From the NCBI GenBank assembly GCA_026416065.1, contig JAOAFW010000398.1, positions 1 through 8,832 of the forward strand: DNA of 8,832 nucleotides, read 5' to 3'. Positions within the stretch are counted from its first letter, which is position 1, and each line of letters opens with the position of its first letter. Positions 1-4,941 of the stretch are shown here, in pieces. Both the position numbers and the translations under genes were made by a program. This DNA comes from Fimbriimonadales bacterium. Lineage in GTDB: Bacteria > Armatimonadota > Fimbriimonadia > Fimbriimonadales > GBS-DC. The notes beneath the pieces were generated by a model. The model was not told the origin of the DNA and made no database searches. It saw nothing but the letters and a program-made list of their open reading frames with translations.

Positions 1-835
1 CTACACGGGCGATGGTATAGGGCGCGTTCTCGCTCAGGTGAGCAATCCCCACGAACTTGGCGTCGTTGCCCGCGAACACAAGGCGCGTTTGCCCCACCGG
101 TTTCGTGGGAAGCGGTCCATCGCCGCCATTCGCGTAGACAATCATGTGGAAGTAGGGGTGTGCCAGCGCCAGTTGCTCGGCTTCCTGCGCAGTGCCGTAA
201 AATAGTAACACACGCAAGTCGCCCATCGTCTCGATTTGCGAGCGCAGTTCATCCAGCTTCTGTAGGGCGGGGATAACGCTCAACTGCGGGTTACGATTGC
301 GCAGCGCGTCAGCATGTTTCTCGGAAATTAGCCCCACAATCAGGGTACGCACCACCCGGTTCTGATGGCGTTTCTCTACCAGCGTGTAGGCGTCAAACGC
401 AGGATTGCCTCCCTCTTGTACATTCCCGCAAAGCATCGTCCCTTTGAACTGCATCTGCAGTGAGCGCAGGTAATCTATCCCCAGCAGAAAGTCGTACTTG
501 CCCAGATTCAGCGCGTCGTAGCCCATCTGGTTAAGCATCTCGATGAGCGTCTCGGCTTTGAGTTCGTCTTGCCTGCCGGTGGCTTTGGTGAGGTCGCCGT
601 TCTCGAGTTTAAGCAGCGTGTGATTTTCAGCGAGCTGTTTGAGCAGCGTACCGCGTCGGGGTATGCCTCCCACCATCGGTTTGCTGCAGCCGCAGGGTGT
701 GAGATAGCCATTAATCTCTGAGCCGAAAATGACCGCCAGCGGCAGTGCACGCGAAACCCCTTCGGCTGGACGATAGAATCCAACCACAACGAGCGCTAAG
801 AACGGCAAGCCTAAAACCACCCATTTTGAACGCAT
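1..835 (-). CDS. UshA/5'-nucleotidase-like metallophosphatase relative with degenerate active site (3' end outside window)
   Basis: An uninterrupted frame of 278 codons runs from ATG at 835 off the left edge, so the start is present and the C-terminus is missing. The start follows an AGGTGAG-like ribosome site. Residues 5-20 form one hydrophobic segment that would export or anchor the protein. The next part follows the order of the calcineurin-like UshA/5'-nucleotidase family: a first motif near residues 39-50 ending in PCGC, a GG-x-PRR stretch (56-61), NGD at 79-81, and a GNHEFD-like position at 112-116. The usual metal ligands are mostly gone. DxHG reads E-I-N-G (40-43), GNHEF reads GKYDF, and the two downstream His motifs read LFYG (211-214) and YANGG (234-238). 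Only Asp81 survives clearly. Inference: an extracytoplasmic, probably non-hydrolytic member. The PCGC opening resembles a subgroup annotated as UshA-like in other environmental bacteria. Substrate unknown. Confidence 0.62.
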   Translation of the reverse strand, partial: MRSKWVVLGLPFLALVVVGFYRPAEGVSRALPLAVIFGSEINGYLTPCGCSKPMVGGIPRRGTLLKQLAENHTLLKLENGDLTKATGRQDELKAETLIEMLNQMGYDALNLGKYDFLLGIDYLRSLQMQFKGTMLCGNVQEGGNPAFDAYTLVEKRHQNRVVRTLIVGLISEKHADALRNRNPQLSVIPALQKLDELRSQIETMGDLRVLLFYGTAQEAEQLALAHPYFHMIVYANGGDGPLPTKPVGQTRLVFAGNDAKFVGIAHLSENAPYTIARV

Positions 836-851
836 GGTACTCACCTGCCTA

Positions 852-857
852 ATTATA
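852..857 (-). promoter_or_regulatory. Probable -10 box for the phosphatase-like gene
   Basis: The minus strand reads TATAAT here, 16 nt upstream of the ATG at 835. A transcript starting about 7 nt downstream would have a leader of only some 10 nt, just enough for the AGGTGAG ribosome site. I see no good TTGACA-like -35 at 16-18 nt spacing and no TGn extension. Confidence 0.5.
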
Positions 858-908
858 GCCTATCCGCAGGTATACTCGTGATAGTGACGCAGGGAGTAGT
901 CGGTTGTT

Positions 909-938
909 GGAGACGGTGTGTACGAAGCGAGCGTCTCC
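909..938. repeat. Intergenic inverted repeat with 7-bp arms
   Basis: GGAGACG at 909-915 is matched by its exact complement CGTCTCC at 932-938, with a 16-nt loop. It sits in the gap between the divergent phosphatase-like and carotenoid genes. It could be an operator or a chance stem. There is no T-tract, so a terminator is unlikely. Confidence 0.35.
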
Positions 939-946
939 TCCTCGGG

Positions 947-952
947 TAAAAT
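947..952 (+). promoter_or_regulatory. Weak candidate -10 box (TAAAAT) upstream of the carotenoid gene
   Basis: TAAAAT matches five of six bases of the -10 consensus, about 100 nt before the preferred ATG at 1052. No convincing -35 lies 17 nt upstream. A second weak option is TATAGA at 987-992. The true promoter of this gene is not settled by the sequence. Confidence 0.22.
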
Positions 953-1020
953 ACTGTACTTGTACCACGGGCTTCTTTTCCCGCACTATAGATGGAGGCA
1001 GATGTGGTGCTCCTTAGACA

Positions 1021-1039
1021 CTTGGGCGGGACGCCCAAG
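1021..1039. repeat. Perfect 8-bp palindromic hairpin with GGA loop
   Basis: CTTGGGCG (1021-1028) and CGCCCAAG (1032-1039) are exact complements around the 3-nt loop GGA. It lies just upstream of the preferred start of the carotenoid gene. Translation from the earlier ATG at 992 would run straight through it, producing an LGGTPKPR-like peptide, which argues that the earlier start is not real. It shares the core GGC-N-GGACGCC with the hairpin at 3628-3648, which reads the same way on the minus strand, and so may belong to an interspersed family. Confidence 0.55.
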
Positions 1040-1051
1040 CCACGAAAAACG

Positions 1052-1879
1052 ATGCTCAAACACACGGCACACGGTTTTGTCTGGCTGAACCTGCTGGTGG
1101 CGTTCGCCACGGTGATTGGCAGTGGGCTGCTGTTCAGCGGCGTGCAAAACCTGCCGCCGCTGGACTACAACCGTCTCTCCACGCAGCTGGGTATCGCCTG
1201 CGTGCTGTTTGGGATTGGCGCGTCGCTGTTCCATATGGCGCACACGCAGGGCTGGCGGGCGACGCTCTGGCTACTGGGGCTTTGCACGGTGCTGGCGGGT
1301 GGCGCGGAACTCATCGGTACGCTGACCGGGTTCCCGTTCGGTCCGTATGAATACACCGACCGGCTCGGACCGAAGTTTCTGGGACATGTGCCCTATGTAA
1401 TCCCGCCTTCATGGTTTATGATGCTCTATCCTGCGCTCCATCTGAGTTACATGCTGGGCGTTCCGCGCTGGGCGATTCCGATTACGGCGTCCGCGCTGCT
1501 GACATGGTGGGATGTGGCGATGGACGCGGCGGTCTCCACCTCGCGGGTCAATCCGGGTGCTGCCGCGTTCATCTACTGGTTCTGGGATGTAGACGGCGCG
1601 TTTTATGGGATGCCGTTGCAGAACTGGCTGGGCTGGTTTGCGACGGGACTGCTGTTGGGCTGGGTCTATCTCAAAATCGTTCCCGAGTGGCGCCCGTCGC
1701 GTTCGCTCACGCCGCTATATATCTGGTTGATACAAGGCGGTGTCATGGCAGGGCTGGCGTTCTGGATTCAGCGACCAATCGCTACTTTTCTCTGGCTATC
1801 TGGAGCGGTTGTCGTCAGTGTGCTGGCATATCGCGTGACGCAGCGCGAACACCTCGCACCGACAGCAGACACGCACTGA
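1052..1879 (+). CDS. Carotenoid biosynthesis protein, CruF/DUF422 family (putative carotenoid 1,2-hydratase)
   Basis: A 275-residue, very hydrophobic protein with about seven or eight membrane spans, for example near residues 10-30, 46-62, 70-90, 120-135, 141-155, 191-210, 221-238 and 243-260. The family fingerprint is clear: GGAELIG (83-89), FPFGPYEYTD (94-103), LG-x-VP-x-VIPPSWFM (110-123), TWWD-x3-D (151-158) and W-x-WD-x-DGAFYG (176-186). CruF-type members hydrate the 1,2 double bond of an acyclic carotenoid psi end at the cytoplasmic membrane, so a role in hydroxylated carotenoid synthesis is inferred. No other carotenoid gene is nearby. I chose ATG 1052 over the in-frame ATG 992 because the extra 20 residues are encoded across a palindromic repeat and look non-native; neither start has a clear ribosome site. 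Family call is firm; the exact reaction is not. Confidence 0.82.
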   Translation: MLKHTAHGFVWLNLLVAFATVIGSGLLFSGVQNLPPLDYNRLSTQLGIACVLFGIGASLFHMAHTQGWRATLWLLGLCTVLAGGAELIGTLTGFPFGPYEYTDRLGPKFLGHVPYVIPPSWFMMLYPALHLSYMLGVPRWAIPITASALLTWWDVAMDAAVSTSRVNPGAAAFIYWFWDVDGAFYGMPLQNWLGWFATGLLLGWVYLKIVPEWRPSRSLTPLYIWLIQGGVMAGLAFWIQRPIATFLWLSGAVVVSVLAYRVTQREHLAPTADTH

Positions 1880-1936
1880 GCGGCCCTTCTCAACTCACTG
1901 GTTAGACAAATCGGCAGGAACCTTTATAAACTGGTG

Positions 1937-1942
1937 TATAAT
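1937..1942 (+). promoter_or_regulatory. Probable -10 box for the dockerin-tail protein gene
   Basis: A consensus TATAAT lies 50 nt upstream of the ATG at 1993 and 57 nt after the stop of the carotenoid gene. No good -35 is visible at the expected spacing. The predicted transcript start (about 1949) falls at the base of the hairpin at 1948-1965. Confidence 0.55.
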
Positions 1943-1947
1943 AGGAG

Positions 1948-1965
1948 AGGCTACAGGCGTAGCCT
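1948..1965 (+). promoter_or_regulatory. 5'-terminal leader hairpin of the dockerin-tail gene
   Basis: AGGCTAC and GTAGCCT are exact 7-bp complements around the tetraloop AGGC. The stem begins about 6 nt after the -10 box, so it would form at or within a base or two of the 5' end of the mRNA and leave the ribosome site at 1979-1983 single-stranded. By analogy with other 5'-terminal stems it may protect the mRNA from 5'-end-dependent decay; this is inference. Confidence 0.42.
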
Positions 1966-1992
1966 GATCTGTTACTCTGGAGGTCAACGACG

Positions 1993-2790
1993 ATGATGCG
2001 AAAGGTATTAGCTTTGGGCGCGCTTTGCGCAGCGATGATGATGGCGAATGCTCAGATTAGTGCTAATCTCGAGCAAGGAGGCAAACTCTACTGGAAGTTC
2101 CTGAGTGGGCAGTATAATATCACCGGCGCATTAACGCTTAGCGGTGATATCAGCGCATCCGATCCGATAGAGCTCACCTTGCAAGACCTCAACAACGACG
2201 GTTTAGCCATCGACATTCAACTACGGATTCAAGATCTCTTTCCAACCTTAGGTATCAATCGCACCTTGAATCTGGTAGGCACGGTTGTTTCCGAAAACAG
2301 TAGTCAAGCGATAATTCGCTGGGAGGCAGAGGACCAACCGAATGAGTGCATTCGGAATATCAATGTCAGTGGAACCGTGATAGATGTCTATGTCACTCGT
2401 CTCGCCGGTCGATTGCAAGCGCTTGTCAGACCTATTCAGTGCCGAACGAACCCTTATAACACTGCTTGGCAGAGTGTGACACTCCAATTTGAGGAGAATG
2501 GCGGCGACGATAACAACTACCTTATCGTTGAAGGCAACCTGCTCTGTCTACAGAATCCATTCACCTTCGCGAGGGCGCGCGTCCGTAATATGAATTGGGA
2601 AGCCTACGCCGGCGGCTTCACGGGCGTGTTCGGTAATGTGAACGGCGATAATGTGGTAGACGACGCGGATCTGCTGGAGGTGTTGTTTAACTTCGGTAGT
2701 ACGGGCAGCGACGCAGACGCGAACGCCGACGGTGTGGTAGACGATGCCGCCCTGCTGATTGTGCTGTTCAACTTCGGCGCGAGCTGTTAG
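1993..2790 (+). CDS. Secreted protein of unknown function with C-terminal dockerin-like Ca-loop pair
   Basis: 265 residues. The start is supported by GGAGG at 1979-1983, 9 nt before ATG 1993. Residues 1-20 are a classic Sec signal (MMRK, hydrophobic core, cleavage after ANA). Residues 21-210 are beta-rich with no family I recognise; Cys119, Cys150, Cys185 and the C-terminal Cys265 could form disulfides. The tail carries two calcium-loop repeats 27 residues apart: loop 1 at 215-226 (N-x-N-x-D-x-V-x-D-x-x-D) and loop 2 at 242-253, each followed by an LL-x-VLFNFG helix. This is the arrangement of dockerin type I modules. Loop 2 has Ala253 where a 12th-position acidic ligand is expected. Known dockerins bind cohesins in surface complexes, but bacteria that make no cellulosome carry many such tails, so only surface or extracellular location is inferred. 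It is probably monocistronic. Confidence 0.75.
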   Translation: MMRKVLALGALCAAMMMANAQISANLEQGGKLYWKFLSGQYNITGALTLSGDISASDPIELTLQDLNNDGLAIDIQLRIQDLFPTLGINRTLNLVGTVVSENSSQAIIRWEAEDQPNECIRNINVSGTVIDVYVTRLAGRLQALVRPIQCRTNPYNTAWQSVTLQFEENGGDDNNYLIVEGNLLCLQNPFTFARARVRNMNWEAYAGGFTGVFGNVNGDNVVDDADLLEVLFNFGSTGSDADANADGVVDDAALLIVLFNFGASC

Positions 2791-2813
2791 AACTCTCCAA
2801 GATGAAGCCTAAC

Positions 2814-2850
2814 CCTTACCCCTCTCCAACGCAGTAGGAGGGGGGTAGGG
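2814..2850 (+). terminator. Long GC-rich hairpin after the dockerin-tail gene, possible terminator without T-tract
   Basis: Bases 2814-2827 can pair with 2837-2850 over 14 consecutive pairs, two of them G-U, around the 9-nt loop AACGCAGTA. The G-U pairs only form in plus-strand RNA, which agrees with the upstream gene's direction. The stem starts 23 nt after the stop codon. No T-run follows (CAACAAAG), so it may act as a 3' mRNA stabiliser or a Rho-assisted end and not as a canonical intrinsic terminator. Confidence 0.45.
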
Positions 2851-2963
2851 CAACAAAGCGGGATGATTTAGCCTCTGAAGAACGTATCAATCGCCGTTGC
2901 AAACGCTGTAAAGTCTTCGTGGGAGTAAACAGCCGCCAAGCTATTGACTATCGGAAACGGCAA

Positions 2964-2992
2964 TTCGTACGCAGCTCCTATTCAGGTATAAT
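2964..2992 (+). promoter_or_regulatory. Probable promoter of the L25 gene
   Basis: TATAAT at 2987-2992 is followed 23 nt later by the L25 start. The hexamer 17 nt upstream, TTCGTA (2964-2969), is a poor -35 match. A better TTGACT at 2944-2949 is 37 nt away from the -10 and so cannot serve it. The 2851-2960 stretch otherwise shows nothing I can name. Confidence 0.5.
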
Positions 2993-3015
2993 CTTCCCTC
3001 GTAAGGAGGCAGACG

Positions 3016-3615
3016 ATGGCAACAACTTTCTCCCTCAAGGCAGAGCCACGCATACTGTTAGGCAAAAAGGCGAAGCGACTATTACGAGAGGGCTACGTGC
3101 CCGGTGTAGTATTCCGCTCGAATGGCGTATCAACGCCTGTACAGTTTGAAGAGCGTACTTTGGGGCGTGTGCTGCACCAGGCGGGCAAAACACACCTGAT
3201 CGAGCTGGAGCTGAACGGTGAGAAGCTCAACACGCTACTGCGCGAAGTAGACCGGGAGCCGATTACCGCGCGGATTCGCCACGTGAATCTCTGGGCGATG
3301 GCGATGGACGAACCTATCGAGACCGAAGTGCCTATCGTGCTGGAGGGCGAGTCGCTCGCGCTCAAGTCGGGTGGCGTGCTGATCCATCCCGTGGAGAAAC
3401 TGCGCGTGAAGTGTCTGCCGACGCAAATCCCGGAGGCAATTCATGTGAACCTTGCCGCTCTGGAGAACTTCGGCGACTCGATTCACCTGCGCGACATTCA
3501 ACTGCCTGCAGGTGTTCAGTCGCTGGACGATCCGGATGCGACGATTGCTTCGGTGGCTGCACCGAAGGGCGTTGAGGAGGAAACTGCAGCGGCAGAGGCT
3601 TCCAGCGAAGGCTAA
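3016..3615 (+). CDS. rplY: 50S ribosomal protein L25, TL5/general stress protein Ctc type
   Basis: 199 residues, the length of the long two-domain TL5/CTC form and roughly twice that of the short E. coli L25. The N-terminal part (about 4-92) is the 5S-rRNA-binding domain, with GKKAKRLLREGYVPGVVF (16-33) as its signature and the LREVDREPIT stretch (74-83) typical of the family. The C-terminal part (about 93-185) is the beta domain, with GVLIHPVEKLRVKCLP (119-134) and PEAIHVNL. The end is an Ala/Glu-rich acidic tail. The protein binds 5S rRNA in the central protuberance of the large subunit. ATG 3016 has a strong AAGGAGG 6 nt upstream. It stands alone, with its own promoter and terminator; the usual partners pth or prs are not beside it in this window. 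Confidence 0.93.
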   Translation: MATTFSLKAEPRILLGKKAKRLLREGYVPGVVFRSNGVSTPVQFEERTLGRVLHQAGKTHLIELELNGEKLNTLLREVDREPITARIRHVNLWAMAMDEPIETEVPIVLEGESLALKSGGVLIHPVEKLRVKCLPTQIPEAIHVNLAALENFGDSIHLRDIQLPAGVQSLDDPDATIASVAAPKGVEEETAAAEASSEG

Positions 3616-3627
3616 AGGCAGCACGTG

Positions 3628-3648
3628 GCACAGGCGTCCTGCCTATGC
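3628..3648. repeat. Imperfect palindromic hairpin related to the one at 1021-1039
   Basis: GCACAGGC (3628-3635) and GCCTATGC (3641-3648) pair over 7 of 8 positions around the loop GTCCT. On the minus strand the core reads GGCAGGACGCC, one base different from GGCGGGACGCC at 1025-1035. It sits between the L25 stop and the L25 terminator. The flanking stem bases differ from the other copy while pairing is kept, as expected for a mobile or interspersed hairpin family. Confidence 0.45.
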
Positions 3649-3653
3649 TATGG

Positions 3654-3693
3654 AAAACGGTACGACAGCGGGAACGCCGTCGTACCGTTTTTT
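3654..3693. terminator. Strong intrinsic terminator, usable in both directions
   Basis: A perfect 13-bp stem pairs 3654-3666 with 3679-3691 around a 12-nt loop, followed on the plus strand by six T (3688-3693). It ends the L25 transcript 39 nt after the stop codon. On the minus strand the same stem is followed by four T, and the plus T-run overlaps the last base of the stop codon of the 66-residue minus gene, so it very likely serves the convergent operon as well. Confidence 0.9.
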
Positions 3694-3893
3694 CAGTAAC
3701 CGCTGGGCGGAGCGGCAGGAGGTGCGCTGGGCGGTGCACCGCCGCCCGGTACAGGAGGTGCAGCCTGCACCTCGCCCGGACGCCCCTCGCCTTGCGTTCC
3801 GCCCGTCCAAGTGCGATACAGGAAGAACGCCGCAATTAGCACGATCACGGCGATAATCGCCACCACAACTCCAGTGGGCAACTCTTGCTTCAT
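3693..3893 (-). CDS. Small single-span membrane protein with Pro/Gly/Ala-rich tail, unknown function
   Basis: 66 residues. ATG at 3893 is preceded by a GGGAGGGG ribosome site and lies 13 nt after the TAA of the upstream DUF1559 gene, so the two are almost certainly co-transcribed. Residues 1-7 are short and polar, residues 8-26 are one strongly hydrophobic helix, followed by YRTW and a 38-residue low-complexity tail rich in Pro, Gly, Ala and Ser. No domain is recognisable. From topology the tail may face either side of the membrane. Position behind a prepilin-like gene suggests an accessory or membrane tether for that protein, but this is only inference. The gene ends exactly at the shared terminator. 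Confidence 0.72.
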   Translation of the reverse strand: MKQELPTGVVVAIIAVIVLIAAFFLYRTWTGGTQGEGRPGEVQAAPPVPGGGAPPSAPPAAPPSGY

Positions 3894-3906
3894 AAGCCCC
3901 TCCCGG

Positions 3907-4716
3907 TTAGTCAGGCGAGTTCTCGCACGCCGCCTGCGTGGTGAAGCGTCCGTCGCTCATCAACACGGGATAATAGCCCTTTTCATAATCGGGACGAGTG
4001 CCAGGGGTATCCGTCGCGCGTGCCCACTTGGAGTGCCCATCGGCGTACACGACGTTCATGCCTCCCTGATGGCGCGGACGACCCTGATAGAACTCCCAGC
4101 CGTTGCGTCCTTCAGGCCAGTACTTGCGGAAACTTTGCGTGTCGCCCGGACCAATCATACATACGCGCCAGCTGTAGATGTAGTTGTTGTCAGCGATGAT
4201 ACCGATACTGGCGGCTTCCTGCAGCTTGGCTAAAGGCGTCGGGATGGGCACACCATTCGCGCCCGCGTTGCCGAAGATGACCTCGTTCAGTCCGTATTCC
4301 GCAAACGGCACGATTCGGGGGCTGTTCTGACCGCGCCCGCACTCCCACAATGCGTACGCTGCGATGTAGGTCACACCCGAATAGCTGGGACAATCGAAAA
4401 TCCCGCCGTTCCTGATGTACGGGTACACCATCGTCGCCCAGTGTTGACGCGGCTGGTTAGGGTTATTGGTGAAGTAGCCCGTCTCTGCACAGCCTCCCGG
4501 CCAGGGCTGAGGGAAGAAGGTCTCGTCATAGTCCTGCACATACATCATGACCGCCGTGCCCATCTGACGGGTATTACTTAAACATTGGGTCTTGCGCGCA
4601 CTTTCGCGCGCCTGCGCAAACACAGGGAATAAGATCGCCGCTAAAATGGCGATAATCGCGATTACGACCAGCAGCTCAATCAGCGTGAAGCCACGCTTAC
4701 GGTTCAAAAACCTCAT
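3907..4716 (-). CDS. Prepilin-type N-terminal methylation domain protein, DUF1559 / H-x9-DG family
   Basis: 269 residues. Start chosen at ATG 4716 because a GGAGGT ribosome site lies upstream and the resulting N-terminus, MRFLNRKRG-FTLIE, is an ideal class III prepilin signal; the longer in-frame start adds ten unlikely residues. Predicted peptidase cleavage is after Gly9, giving Phe at +1 and Glu14 at +5. Residues 10-34 are the hydrophobic helix, followed by QARESARKTQCLSN and MMYVQDYDE, typical of DUF1559. The C-terminal motif HQGGMNVVYADGH fits H-x9-DG exactly (His216, Asp226). Cys76, Cys109, Cys126, Cys186 and Cys264 are in the exported part. The family is processed like type IV pilins or type II secretion pseudopilins and expands in Planctomycetota and Armatimonadota; the exact role is unknown. 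First gene of a two-gene operon. Confidence 0.9.
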   Translation of the reverse strand: MRFLNRKRGFTLIELLVVIAIIAILAAILFPVFAQARESARKTQCLSNTRQMGTAVMMYVQDYDETFFPQPWPGGCAETGYFTNNPNQPRQHWATMVYPYIRNGGIFDCPSYSGVTYIAAYALWECGRGQNSPRIVPFAEYGLNEVIFGNAGANGVPIPTPLAKLQEAASIGIIADNNYIYSWRVCMIGPGDTQSFRKYWPEGRNGWEFYQGRPRHQGGMNVVYADGHSKWARATDTPGTRPDYEKGYYPVLMSDGRFTTQAACENSPD

Positions 4717-4764
4717 CGTTGGAACCTCCATCATCCATAAGCACAATAGCCTATGGTTATCTCA

Positions 4765-4793
4765 ATTATAGCATGGGGTTCGCCATGAGTCAA
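4765..4793 (-). promoter_or_regulatory. Near-consensus sigma-70 promoter of the DUF1559 operon
   Basis: On the minus strand TTGACT (4793-4788) and TATAAT (4770-4765) are separated by exactly 17 bp. This is the best promoter in the window. The spacer holds an inverted repeat, CATGG and CCATG with a 6-nt centre (plus-strand 4772-4787), which could be an operator or chance. The leader to ATG 4716 is about 40 nt. Confidence 0.8.
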
Positions 4794-4830
4794 GGGGGCC
4801 TATATCACTCGTCAAAGCAGACACCGTGAT

Positions 4831-4859
4831 TTCGTCGGCAAGGACACCGACGCTACGAA
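4831..4859. repeat. Nested palindrome CGTCGG...CCGACG between operons
   Basis: CGTCGG (4833-4838) pairs with CCGACG (4847-4852) around the 8-nt loop CAAGGACA. An alternative outer pair TTCGT (4831-4835) and ACGAA (4855-4859) competes with it. The loop again contains GGAC, as do the loop regions of the 1021 and 3628 hairpins. It lies between the UDP-glucuronate decarboxylase stop at 4942 and the promoter at 4793. Nothing else is clear in 4794-4941 apart from a short ATTTC-GCG-GAAAT stem at 4923-4935. Confidence 0.42.
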
Positions 4860-4941
4860 CGCGCCCTGCGTGACGTCGGCCTCCTCGCCGTCATACCGTC
4901 CGTGTTGTCCTCATCGCACGATATTTCGCGGAAATGACTTA

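Noticed and set aside
508..789. 93-residue minus-strand frame
   Set aside because: It lies inside the phosphatase-like gene in another frame, has no ribosome site and reads as low-complexity Arg/Ser-rich shadow sequence. The overlapping 278-codon frame has family motifs.
992..1051. 20-residue N-terminal extension of the carotenoid protein
   Set aside because: It is encoded across the perfect palindrome at 1021-1039 and has no support from the family's usual start; kept only as an alternative start.
1411..1905. 164-residue plus-strand frame overlapping the carotenoid gene
   Set aside because: Shadow of the DUF422 gene; no recognisable motif, and the overlapping frame carries the complete family signature.
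2944..2949. TTGACT as the -35 of the L25 promoter
   Set aside because: It is 37 nt from the TATAAT at 2987, far outside the 15-19 nt range, so it cannot pair with that -10.
2791..3015. Possible tRNA or small RNA gene in the gap before L25
   Set aside because: I looked for a cloverleaf with T-loop GTTCGAAT-like bases and found none; only the 14-bp hairpin and the L25 promoter are supported.
3235..3835. Two long minus-strand frames (129 and 157 residues) opposite L25
   Set aside because: They run antisense through a clear rplY gene and its terminator, are rich in Arg, Ser and His, and have no ribosome sites.
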